Positions 21,409-32,092 of a DNA stretch of 64,000 nucleotides are shown here, piece after piece. Each line of letters opens with the position of its first letter. Within the stretch, counting starts at the first letter, position 1. A program made the position numbers and the translations under genes. Below the pieces are notes generated by a model. That model had not been told where the DNA came from and ran no database searches. It saw only the letters and a list, made by a program, of their open reading frames with translations. This stretch comes from Strigamia acuminata (lineage: Eukaryota; Arthropoda; Chilopoda; Geophilomorpha; Linotaeniidae). Location of the stretch: contig OX442314.1 of NCBI GenBank assembly GCA_949358305.1, positions 23,739,060 through 23,803,059 of the forward strand, read 5' to 3'.

Positions 21409-21785
21409 CAGGGTAGGCCAAAAGTCACCGAACTGGTCTATTTTTAATTAATTTAATTTTAAATTTTTCTTTAACTATATTTTGTAAAGAAGATGCAGGA
21501 GATTAATCGTGGAAAAATTCACAACCGAACAGAGAACACAAATTGTTAAATTTTACTAACAAAATCTGAGGATCAATAATTCTGACCCAAGACAGTAAAA
21601 TTCCCAATTTGTGTTTGCTGTTTGGTCGTGAATTTTTCCATGATTAATCCCCGAAATCTTCTTTCCAAAATATTTAAAGAAAAATTTAAAACAAAATTAT
21701 TTTAAGAAAAGTTATTAAAACAAAATTATTTTAAGAAAAGTTATTAAAACTTCGGACCGGTTAATGACTTTTGGCCCACCCTATC
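21409..21785. mobile_element. Foldback mariner-like MITE (CAGGGTAGGCCAAAAGTCAC ends)
   Basis: The left end CAGGGTAGGCCAAAAGTCAC follows TA, and the right end is its near-complement, GACTTTTGGCCCACCCT. The two halves are inverted copies through most of the ~375 bp, for example GATTAATCGTGGAAAAATTC against GAATTTTTCCATGATTAATC. It is therefore a long hairpin with no protein. Confidence 0.8.
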
Positions 21786-22004
21786 AGTAAAATTATTCTT
21801 TTTATATCTATTCTCAATACGAACAATTCATTAAATATTGTTAATTTCTTTTTTAACAATAAAACCGTGTATTTATCTTATCGCGCAAGTATTTTATTCC
21901 CCAGACAACTTAACCATTTTTATTCCAGATTTAAGAGAAGTTTGGCACTCTAATTTGAAATAACCCGGATCACAGCAGCTACTACGGAACCACTGCCACG
22001 ATTT

Positions 22005-22199
22005 CACGATGAAACTTAAGCAACACATCCTGCTCAGCTAGACCACAAGATAAAAGATTCTATTTTTATGACTTTTCCTTTGTGTTTGAGCTCTAACTGT
22101 ATACTTACTCTATCGGAGTGTTAACAATTGTTAACTACATATTTATATAAATCCCGTTATAGATCATCTAAAGTTCTCGCATACATTCACACAATCGCA
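22005..22199 (+). promoter_or_regulatory. Conserved upstream block of astacin gene D (shared with E and H)
   Basis: The ~190 bp before the ATG aligns with the same region of genes E and H. Shared parts include ACACATCCTGCTCAGC, then TTTTTATGACTTTTC, and a TATA-like TTTATATAAAT at about 22142. TTTATGAC resembles a Caudal/CDX-type homeodomain site, but that reading is a guess. Genes B, C and G lack this block. Confidence 0.55.
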
Positions 22200-24906
22200 A
22201 TGGGTCTTTTCTCCTATATCGTTATTCTTTTCGGTTTTATACATCTAACTGAAGTAATTAGCTTATCAATATAATTTTTTTTAAAAAATTTCATTACATT
22301 TACATTTTGATATTTTTGAATTTAGGCAGAATCAGAATTAAAATTGCCTGTAAGTACCTGATTGATTAATTTACACAGAAAACTGAATGATTACAACAGA
22401 CACATTATACATTTAATTTTAGATGTGGGCAATTTTGAAAAAAAATAGCAAGTATGATGCGGATGGTTTTAGAATCTGGGAAGATGATGTCGTCTTCCAT
22501 GGAAAGAATGTAAGGAATGTTCTATCTGAAAGAACTGCACGTAAAGACCTAAAATCCAGATGGCCTCAAGGAAAAATTCCGTACAAGATAGATCCGTCGT
22601 GTAAGATTTAAAACACCAATTCATAATGGTATTTTAATGGTAATAAATTCAAACACATTGTGCCTTTTCGAAAAAGAAACTGATAGTAGGCAAATGAGTA
22701 AACTCAAGGTCTGCCATCCCTATTATAGAATGTCACTGCCACATACTTCAATTTGTTACCATGGATCTCCATCATTTTAGCGATTTCATTTTAGCGATTT
22801 CATTTTAGCGACACACCATTTTAGCGAACATGTCATTTTAGCAACACAAAAACCTAGGTTTAATTCCTAAGAAGGGCTAACAAGAGGGGGCTGCGCCCCC
22901 CCTTGACCCCCCCGCGAACCTAACCTTACTGGTTTTTTGATAAAAACCACTTTTTTGAGCCGGCTTGTCGCTAAAACCTAGGGTTTTGTGTCGCTAAAAT
23001 GACATGTTCGCTAAAATGGGACTTTTTTAGTAAAAATCGCTAAAATGATCGTCGCTAAAATTACTATAACCGGTTACCATACTCATCAATTAACTGAAAT
23101 TGAGAAGATTTTCTCACAATTAATTCATGTTTATTGTTTTATAACGATTCCAGTAAATACAACAGAAAGTATAAGTGCAATTGACGAAGCCATGCATTTA
23201 TGGATGGATAATACATGTGTTGTCTTTTTCCAATTACCAACGGTACATGATCAACCACACTTGGTGTTAAAGCATACGGGGATGGGGTAAATTTTACTCC
23301 AATTTTACTCCAGAATTTATATTTATATTTATATTATTTCTTATTCAAGATGCAGTTCTTGGATTGGTATTCGTGATGAACAAGTTACTAATCAGACTGT
23401 ATCACTTGATCACCCTGGCTGTTCAACGTCGGTAAGTACATCCAATTTCTGTTTTACACGGTAGATTAGTTCCAGAAAAAACGTGTAAAAAAACGTTATC
23501 ACGAACCGCGATATAATGAATTTTTTGTTATAACGAATACCTAAAAATGGCTTAGTTGATTGGTAGGCCATAGAAAAGCATATTAAAAAATTTGATATAA
23601 CAAACTTTCGTTATAACACACCGATTTTTTCGGGACCCTTGCGATTTGTTTTAACGATGCTCAACTGTACACTGTTCTTGACTTCTTGTATTTGCAGGTA
23701 CCAATTATAACCCATGAATTAGGCCATGCTATTGGATTATGGCATGAACAAGATCGGTTGGATCGCGAAACGTACTTGAAAATTTACTTGAACAACATGG
23801 GTGAAGGCAGTCAGTATTTAAACATTGCCAAAGAAGATGTAATGAATTATGACGTACCATACGAATATTCATCAATTATGCAGTATGCACCAGATGTAAG
23901 TTTAATATAAACCAATCGACTTATATTTTACTATCAAAATTTGGTATGATCAATATTTTGGAATAGGCATATAGCAGTAATGGTAAACTTACTCTAGTTC
24001 CGAAAGACCCACTGGCATTTCCAGTAATGGGAAATGGCCAAAAGATTACACACCTCGATTATAAATTGGTCAATAGGATGTACAATTGCTCAGGTGAATA
24101 TATTAATACATTTGTTCATGATATCATGAATATATATAAATATTTTTTCTTGGATTATCAGATAAATGCCAAGATCCCCTTACGTGTCAAAATGGTGGAT
24201 ATGCCACATGGAATAGTAAAAAGGGCTGTCGATGTGAATGCCCTCTTGGATTTAATGGTTCCAGCTGTGAAACCAAAGTACATGTTGGTAGGATTGGGCT
24301 CACATCATACTAATAATTCCTTCTCTGCATCTAGTAAATTAGAGCAAAAAATGTTTTTACAGAACCTCCTTGCGGCGGACATTTAACAACTTCAAAACGG
24401 TTTCAAAGTCCTAATTACCCCAATAATCATCCTGCAGACCTGCATTGTGCTTGGCTAATTGAGGTAATTTTTATTATGGATAAAAGTATAATAAATAACT
24501 GTCAATTAAAAAGAAAAATTACACAACATACATCTTACCAGTAACTTGAATACTTTATATGATATATTTACACCAGGCTCCTTTTGGTCAAGTCCCTATA
24601 CTCTACTTCCACGATTTTAATCTCATGGAACGTGCAGGAAATGAACATAAGTGTTACTGGAGCGCCATTCGCATAAGAAACGGAGATCCAATGAATGATG
24701 ATCCTGGTGAAATGTACGAATTAATACCAAATTCAATAGAAATGAAATTGTTATAGAACTAACATCGAACTATTTTTTAAATTAGACATTGTGCTGATGA
24801 ACTTCACGAAAATGCAGTTGTAGGTAAAGCTAATCAGATGCTTCTTGTCCTCACCACAATGTTTAACAATGCAAGAGGTTTTGATGTATCAGTTACATTT
24901 GTGTAA
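22200..24906 (+). CDS. Secreted astacin metalloprotease D, 11 exons, intact
   Basis: Exons: 22200-22253, 22326-22349, 22423-22600, 23154-23286, 23350-23431, 23698-23895, 23967-24093, 24162-24287, 24363-24463, 24577-24713, 24786-24906. The sum is 1281 nt, 426 residues, every junction in phase. The signal peptide is MGLFSYIVILFGFIHL. The zinc site HELGHAIGLWHEQDRLDRE is complete, the Met-turn is SIMQY, and the EGF (six Cys) and CUB (four Cys) domains are present. Exon 2 is one codon shorter than in gene B, in a linker of the propeptide. Intron 3 holds a repeat rich in CGCTAAAATG motifs and intron 5 a pogo-like insertion; neither touches a splice site. Close similarity to B suggests a recent duplication. 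Confidence 0.92.
22770..23065. mobile_element. Inverted-repeat element with repeated CGCTAAAATG motifs
   Basis: The left part reads TCATTTTAGCGA several times and the right part CGCTAAAATGA several times, so the ends are inverted arrays. The centre is a G/C run (CTGCGCCCCCCCTTGACCCC) that reappears in opposite orientation at 28455-28545 in intron 5 of gene E. Related CGCTAAAA motifs occur near 27285 and 50800. Confidence 0.65.
23452..23672. mobile_element. Degenerate pogo/Tc1-like MITE in intron 5 of gene D
   Basis: GTTATAACGAATACC and TTCGTTATAACACACCG motifs and the end CAGTTGAGCATCGTT (minus strand) resemble non-autonomous pogo-type elements. The left boundary is not clear. Confidence 0.45.
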
Positions 24907-25569
24907 ACTTGCAATAAAATTTGGCCAATAAGCAACCCATCTCATATTTCTTTTAAACTCCCTTGATGACTTGATAAATGATGCTATATCTTGCTTTAAA
25001 AACAGCAAATAGTTGCATTTGGAAGACTAAATTACATTTACTAAATCATCCATTGTTAATCTCGCCGCCAAAAAGTGCCGAATGAACCCAATGGTTTCTG
25101 TCCCACAACGTCTGAGGTAGATCGAAGTCTGGGGTGGATCGTAGTTCTACATCAAATTGGAGTAGAACTAGGACAATACTCTAAAGGGTAATGGACACCA
25201 GCGCCAGCAACAAAAATAAAGACCAATACCAACTTGAATTATTGGGAATTTACAATTTCCATCAAGAGATGGCACTGAAACAATCTCCTTCGTATGTTAA
25301 TACCAGTGACAACTGGTGGCAGCTGGCCACAAATCGAAATCGAAATAACAATAAAAACATAACCCGCTCGATCAACCCCTCCCTATGATTGGTTCTATAT
25401 TGCGGCATAGTTAATACGGTGCCCCTCTGAATTTTTAATGCAATTGACATCAAAGCTGTACTAGTATTACAGAATGTCAAGAAACCACAAAGTTTAACTG
25501 CCCATTCATCCGTTATTTCAGATCATGACAATCATAAGTGTATTCATTCACTAGTGTATTCACCATTTC
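24907..25569. other. Intergenic between genes D and E
   Basis: Part of this region (about 25190-25350) resembles 35700-35880 upstream of gene H (CCAGCAAC...AATTTTCATCAAGAGA), so the duplications carried intergenic DNA. No gene is seen. Confidence 0.4.
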
Positions 25570-25753
25570 AAGGTGAAACTGAAGAAACACATCCTGCTCA
25601 GCCAGATAATAGAGCTTCTGTTTTTATGACTTTTCAGCTTTGTATTTAACGGCAACTGTTGCTTACTCTATCGTAGTGTTAAAAATAACTAAATATTCAT
25701 TTAAATTCCGTTACAGAAAAGTTGAACTTTCTGCAAACTTTCGTGTATTCACA
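25570..25753 (+). promoter_or_regulatory. Conserved upstream block of astacin gene E
   Basis: It has the same block as upstream of D and H: GAAACACATCCTGCTCAGCC, then TTTTTATGACTTTTC, then TAAATATTCATTTAAATTCC before the ATG. Conservation across three paralogs is seen directly; a promoter role is inferred. Confidence 0.55.
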
Positions 25754-28700
25754 ATGGGTCCTTTCTGCGCCATCGTTTTAATTTTCGGCTTTATATATGG
25801 ATCTGAAGTAAGTAACTTACAATAAACTAAAAATATCATTACATTGTTATTTTGATTTTTCTAAATTTAGTCACAAAAAAATAAAAAGAAGTTAAAATTG
25901 CCTGTTAGTACTTGATTAATTAATTTACACAGAAAATTGAAAGATTACAATAAGAATGTTATATATTATTTTAAGTTATGGGCAATTTTGGCAAAAAATA
26001 GTAAGTATGATAAGGATGGTTTTAGAATCTGGGAAGAAGACGTCGTCTTCCATGGAAAGGATAAAAAGAATGTTGTATCTGGAAGAACTGCACGTCAAGA
26101 CCTAAAATCCAGATGGCCTCAAGGAATAATTCCGTACAAGATAGATTTGTCATGTAAGATTTAAAACACCAATTCATAATGGTATTTTAATGGTAATAAA
26201 TTCAAACACATTTCGGCGCCACTCATTTTAAGTCACACAAGGTGGACGTTACGCCGCTATACGTGCCCAAATTGAGCCACTATAAAAGCACTGCATAACT
26301 AATTAGTGATCATTAATTTCGATTACTACACTGCGCAATGGCCAACGACAATGAAATTGTGATGAGTAAGACCATCAGGAACAAACCTAAGTCCATAGTC
26401 GAAAAGAAGAAACCTGAATGCATCTACTGGAGATATGAGAAGTAACAACAGTCTAAATCCAGAAGTTACTAAAGAGCTTTTTACACACAGCCATCCACCA
26501 GACTCCACCCGAGCGGATGTTGTTCAAGTGATGCATGCCCTGAAAAGCAGGGCTTTACACAACCTTGGATGGTTGTTTCTTCCACCTTGTGCAAAGCATC
26601 TACCACCATGTCAAGACTAAGTAGACCAAGGACAACGATTTCAATATGGCAGTTCGGCAGTTAGCAGCTCTGTTCGTTTTTGCTTCATAACAGAATAAAG
26701 TCAGCATACAGGCTGCTAAAGCCGCAGTTCGGCATTGGAGCCTGCGGCTTACTCAAGTGGTGGAAGGACAATTACATGTTTAAGAAATCCAGGCACAATG
26801 GTACACGGGCTGCACCTAAGTCTCCACCCAGCTTCAATGGCTTAGTGGCAGCTGCGTAAGTTGGTAAATACCATATGCTGGTCACATTGAGAAGGGAGCA
26901 AGCAGACACAGAAACGGCAATGGAATTGATTATTCGCCGAGGACCAAGGCCAAAGAAGAAGGAAAAGTTCTTATGTCGGAAAGCCTATCTCCAGGAAGTA
27001 ATGGTAGACAGGATTAACATGCTGCTTTACACTTCCTGCGGTGCATTGCCACTGCCTACAAGAAATAATCAAATATTTTTCACAAACGATAATAACTGAC
27101 GGCTTACAATAACAAACATAGAAAACATCCTCTAATGGTTTTCAGCATTTGGATTGCCATTTCGGATTCCAGTGTAGTGTGTTTTGCTACTGTTTTTAAT
27201 GCATACTATAATTTGTGTGCTACTTATATACACCATTTGATTTCAACGGTAACACGGCACGTCGTTAAGACATACCCTCGCTAAAACGACACGTCGCTAA
27301 AACTTTTCTGATTTTATGTGCTGTCTATTGCTGGGCGCACACATACCGCGATTTCGCGTCGCGTCGCGATTTCACCAGCGAAATCGTGCTGTAAATCGCG
27401 CGCAATGCTACTCACATGTAGCTAGCATTTCAACTCTGCGAATTCAATCTTATGACGTCATTCCACAGCATTCACACAGCAACCGAAAATGTTGATGAAA
27501 TGACGTCATTTCAAACAGCTCACGGGATTGGCTGCAACATGAATCGCGGGCGAAATAGTACTTGGGACAAATACTATTTCGCAAAGTAGATTTTGAACTG
27601 GCGCGAAGGAAATGATGTGACCTGCGCATGCGCAATGGCAACGCGATCGCGACGCGACGCGAAATCGCGGTATGTGTGCGCCCAGCATTAGACAATTCCT
27701 CTTCTTCCAATGTGACCCAGAAAAGCCTGCCTTAAAAAATCTTAATACAAGATTTGTTTAAAAGTGATTAATTTTTTTATAGACACCAACTAAATATCAG
27801 AATTATATACATTTATTTAATTTTAAATTTTTGAGTTTTTGAAAATTTAAGTGCCATGCCGACCTGGTGCCCGGTATTTTCCTCCTTTGCGGCCCCACCC
27901 TATACGATGTCACTGCCACTAATTTGAATTTGTTACCATGCACATCAATTAACTGAAATTGAAAGTATTTTCTCACAATTAATTTCATGTTTATTGTTTT
28001 TATAATAATTTTAGTAAACAAAAAGGATAGTAAAGATGCAATCAGTAAAGCTATGCAATTCTGGATGGATAACACATGTGTCGTATTTACCAATTCACCA
28101 AAAATAAGTGATAAACCACACGTGGTATTAAAGCATACAGGAACGGGGTAAATTTTAAAACAATTTTACTGTGTAATTTATATTTTTATTTATATTTTTT
28201 CTTAGGTGCAATTCTTGGGTTGGTGTTTACTCAGAAGAAACTACCGTACACGAGTTATCACTTGATTACCCTGATTGCGCAACATCAGTAAGTAAAAATA
28301 ATACCTATTAACTGAAGAAATAAACATATCCAAGATATTGAGCCAAAATATCACAATATTATCAAAGACCACATAACCATTTGCACGAAAAATTGTGAAA
28401 ACTGCATTTCTTCATTTCGTCGCCCACCATTACTCCCTAGAAGGAGTTCTGATTAAAGAAAGTGGTAAGGTTAAGTTCGCGAGGGGTCAAGGGGGGGGGG
28501 GGCGCTAGCCCCCCATTGTTAGGCATTCTTAGGAATCCGAGAGGCGGACTCAGCCTAAAAACGGTGGCGACAAAATAAAGGGCGACGAAATGAAGTGACT
28601 TCGTTTGAAAGTTGTTAACAGATGTCCAAGTCTTTGATAAGAAGGCAAAGATAAGAAGCAACTGAGGATCCCTGAGAATGAGCCCAAGAAAGACCTGCTG

Positions 28701-30173
28701 CAATGCAAAAATCAGAAAATTCAATACTCTTATCCTAACTTCTTGTATTTGCAGGATATTGTCGCGGCCCATGAATTAGGCCATGCTATTGGATTATGGC
28801 ATGAACACGATCGCGCGGACCGTGACACTCACTTGAAAGTTTACACGAAAAACATGGGTGAAAACAGTGTGTATTTCGAAATTGCCAAAGATGATGTCAC
28901 GAATTATGGTATACCATACGAGTATTCATCTCTTATGCAATATTCACCAGATGTAAGTTATGTATAAACCAATCCAATTAACTTTCTTTTTATCAAATTT
29001 TGATTTATATTCATATTTTGAAATAGACTTTTTCAACTAATGGCAAACTTGTTCTTGTTCCGAAAGATCCAATGGCATACCCCTTAATGGGAACTACAAG
29101 AAGATTGACACATTACGATTATAAAGTGGTCAATAAAATGTACAATTGCACAGGTTTGCATTTTTATACATTTGAAAAATTTTCCTGAATGTATAAATAT
29201 ATAATTTCTTGGATTATCAGATAAATGTCAGAATCCACCTTCTTGTCAGAATGGTGGATACGCCACATGGAATAAAAAAAAGGGCTGTCGATGTGAATGC
29301 CCTCGTGGATTTAATGGTTCCAACTGCCAAACCAAAGTGCCTGTTGGTATGATTGGGCTCACATCATACTCATCAAGTCTTCACTGCATCTATATAAATT
29401 AGAGCAAAAATTGTTTTTCAGCACCTCGTTGCGGTGGAAAAATTACAACTCCAATACGGTTTCAAAGTCCTAACTACCCCAAGAACCATCCCCCACAGAT
29501 GCGATGTGCTTGGCTAATTGAGGTAATTTTTATGTTGATTAAAGCATTTAGTGAATGCTGTTAATTATGAAATTCTTTGTATCATTTTTCGGGAGGTCGT
29601 ATAATATTAACTGTCAATTTTATAAATAAATTACACAACATATTGGTTTACATCTAGAAGTAACTTACGGTTTACACTGATGTGTAATTAATAGAGTGAT
29701 TGTAATGACATTGATGACGGTCTTAAACTTTAAGAGCGCCATTAATGTCATTAAAATCACTATTAATTATCAAAAAGAAGGTGCGCATTAAGATAGATGT
29801 TTTTATACAGTGTAAGATGTTATTCGTTTTACTACAGCTTCCTCCTGGCAGACTCCTTTCACTCTACTTCCATCATTTCAACCTCATGCAACGTGCAGGA
29901 GAAGCAAACGAATGTCTCTGGAGCTCTTTACGTATAAGAAATGGAGATCTATTGAGTGATGATCCTGGCACAATGTGAGAATTAATACCAAATTCAATGA
30001 AAAAAAATTGTTATCGAACTAATACCATTAATTTTTATTTACTATTTTGTAGACACTGCCATAATGAACTTCATCAAAAAACAGTTGCAGATAAAGGCAA
30101 TAACACGCTTCTTATCCTCACCTCATCATATAACCACGCAAAAGGTCTTGATGTATCTGTTAAATTTGTGTAA
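25754..30173 (+). CDS. Secreted astacin metalloprotease E, 11 exons, intact
   Basis: Exons: 25754-25807, 25871-25903, 25976-26153, 28015-28147, 28206-28287, 28755-28952, 29027-29153, 29221-29346, 29422-29522, 29838-29974, 30053-30173. The total is 1290 nt, 429 residues, in phase throughout. Signal peptide, propeptide, astacin, EGF and CUB domains are as in B. The zinc site is HELGHAIGLWHEHDRADRD, and the Met-turn is SLMQY. Exon 2 has a Lys-rich insertion (QKNKKK), and its donor is the less common GTTAGT. Intron 3 is about 1.86 kb because of transposon insertions. Gene G is its closest relative: both have ACTTTTTCA at the start of exon 7, LLS at the start of the CUB half, and the same foldback in intron 9. 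Confidence 0.9.
26216..27329. other. Inserted DNA of unknown origin in intron 3 of gene E
   Basis: Intron 3 of the other copies lacks this segment. It holds short frames, for example 26435-26620 and 26875-27099 (basic: RRGPRPKKKEKFLCRKAYLQ), but no domain I can name. CGCTAAAA motifs occur at about 27280-27300. It may be a decayed mobile element. Confidence 0.4.
27330..27686. mobile_element. MITE with ~41-bp near-perfect inverted ends and 3-bp ATT duplication
   Basis: The ends are GCTGGGCGCACACATACCGC and its complement, and the match continues through CGCGTCGCGTCGCGAT. The flanks 27327-27329 and 27687-27689 are both ATT. A 3-bp duplication fits PIF/Harbinger-type transposition, which is inference. 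The match of the termini suggests recent movement. Confidence 0.85.
28455..28570. repeat. Second copy of the G-run repeat, opposite orientation
   Basis: GGTTAAGTTCGCG followed by GGGGTCAAGGGGG and AGGCATTCTTAGGAAT is the reverse complement of the core at 22862-22940 in gene D. The copy lies in intron 5 of gene E. Confidence 0.65.
29686..29766. repeat. Short foldback in intron 9 of gene E, shared with gene G
   Basis: TAATAGAGTGATTGTAATGA and its complement TCATTAAAATCACTATTA flank an 80-bp hairpin. The same hairpin is in intron 9 of gene G (34985-35066), so it predates their duplication. Confidence 0.7.
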
Positions 30174-31097
30174 ACCAAGTGCATTGCACTGCAGGTAAGT
30201 GATCAGCGCGCATGGGCAGCTGGTTACATCTTAATGTATCAGTTAAATTTGAGTAAATTTAAAACGTGTGTAATGTATATGCTTGTATTATAAATTATAC
30301 CATGTTCTAATAATGTTAAGAAATAAATGATGTTACTTATGGCTTGTCCAATTTAATGTACCTAAAATCAGTACTTTCAAGGTCATAGGAAAAGAAATGA
30401 AAAATTCCTGTAATCTAGTTGAAATAACCTTAAAAAAGGTTATAGAATATTTTCTTCTGCATAACTTAAGCAATAATCAAGTAGTGGTTTTACCGTTTGA
30501 AAAAGAGAACAATTTTGTGCAATGCATGACATCGTTTTGTAAACACTGAGTTAAACACACACCACACACCACACGTACACGTTTTAAAATAGAAATTTTA
30601 CTGTTTATGAAGGCTTTCTCAGGGGGAAGATATGTTATGTACATGCTTATATTATATATTATACTGTGTTCTAACAATGTGAGGTTGCCAAGACTTTCTC
30701 CTCTGACAACCATCATCAATAAAAATCAACTAGTTAACATACTAAACTCACTTAGTCACCTCGAACCTGAGTTCCAACCCAGCGGAAGTTTATTGAAAAC
30801 GTAATACATAATAACATGAAGTAAGAATAAAGAAATTCAGATTGAATTAAATTTGCTCAATTAGCGACCCACCTCACATTTTTTTAAAACTCCCATTACG
30901 GCTTATAAATGACGAGATATCTTGCTAAAAAACAGCAAATCTTTCTCTTGAAAATATTATATCACTGTATTCAAAAACAAAAAAAAACAAAGAAACAGCT
31001 TTTTCACTTATTCCTCATGCCAATATAAGGATTAAGGTTGGTAATTTCATATGCACTGGCATGCTGCTTAAAGTGTGGTAATAAAATATAATCATAT
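30174..31097. other. Intergenic after gene E, with a relic of an astacin last exon
   Basis: Around 30232-30260 the sequence AATGTATCAGTTAAATTTG matches the end of exon 11 of the astacins but carries a changed stop context and no upstream exon. The rest is AT-rich without genes. Confidence 0.4.
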
Positions 31098-31681
31098 TGT
31101 GACTGATATGGTCTTCGCCAGTGCAATCACGGGACTGAAGACACTGGTTTGGGACGCATACTCACGTAAATAACAGAAACTCCCCTAATATTGGTTGGTT
31201 GGCCTTTATTAATGTTGTCTAGGGGTATGGGGAATCTCGTTACCCGTTGCGGGGGTGCCACGAAGGCACGCCGCACCGGCAACCGACCCGTCACACACTG
31301 GGTGTGAGCCCAATGGGTGACGTGGTCGGTTCGACTAAACATTTGTGTCGTACTCACCTACGACCCGCGTATCCGCTGATGGAGGCTGCGTTATTGAATC
31401 TGCCATAGCACTGAGTATCAACGTGGTGAATGGTGAGGAGTACAGAGTCCAACCCGGGACACGTTTTGTCCCTTTGATGAATACCTTCTCCTCCTCAGCA
31501 ACTGTACACACGTCCTTCTCAGTCCGTGTCCAGTGCTACTCTCTACACTCCTCTCCTCACCACACCACTCCACTCCCTCCTCCCCCAGGCTAGGTCAATC
31601 ACCCACAGAGGGGATGACCTTTGGGGCCGTATGGCGGTGTGTGGCAGTGCCGCAGGTCACCCAGGTGGCCAAGCGGTCACA
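31098..31681. mobile_element. Solo-LTR-like element (TGTGAC...GTCACA), 4-bp ATAT duplication
   Basis: This 584-bp unit begins TGTGAC and ends GTCACA, with ATAT immediately outside both ends. A related copy lies at 56091-56667; the two share blocks such as CAACCGACCCGTCACAC. An AATAAA on the minus strand near 31209 suggests the transcription unit points that way. No internal retrotransposon frame is present. Confidence 0.75.
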
Positions 31682-31728
31682 ATATTTTGCATAGCACAAT
31701 ACAATATGATATTATATTTTGTAATATA

Positions 31729-31916
31729 AGACAAGGGCAATTCTGACGCACAGTAGCAAGTTTAATGAAGATGATTATCCAATTTTGGAAGAAGATATCA
31801 CCTTCCATGGAAACAATAAACAGAACGTAATATCTGAAAGAAATGCACATAAAAAGCCGAGCTCAATTTAAAACAGCACCAAAAAGGATCCCTTACAAGA
31901 TCGGCAGTACTTGTAA
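31729..31916 (+). pseudogene. Relic of an astacin gene (exon 3 only)
   Basis: It aligns with exon 3 of gene C: AGCAAGTTTAATGAAGATGA, then TTCCATGGAAACAATAAA, then AAGATCGGCAGTACTTG followed by GTAAGT. The initial Trp codon is changed and frame-breaking differences occur (for example CTCAATTTAAAACAGC). No other exon of this copy is found nearby. The solo LTR ends about 50 nt upstream, in what would be intron 2. Confidence 0.8.
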
Positions 31917-32092
31917 GTATTAAAACAGTACCAATTTTATGGCAATAAACGTATCCTCGCCCATAAGATTCCAGTACCTACTACTAAGGCCGTTCCTGGA
32001 AAGTGAAATCAAAATTTAAAGTTTAACGAAATTAAAATTGAATCAACTTCGACTGGCATTAATCACAACCTGAAGTTCCTGCACACTTCACA
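31917..32092. other. Short intergenic stretch before gene G
   Basis: AT-rich sequence leading to the gene G start codon; no conserved D/E/H promoter block. Confidence 0.4.
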
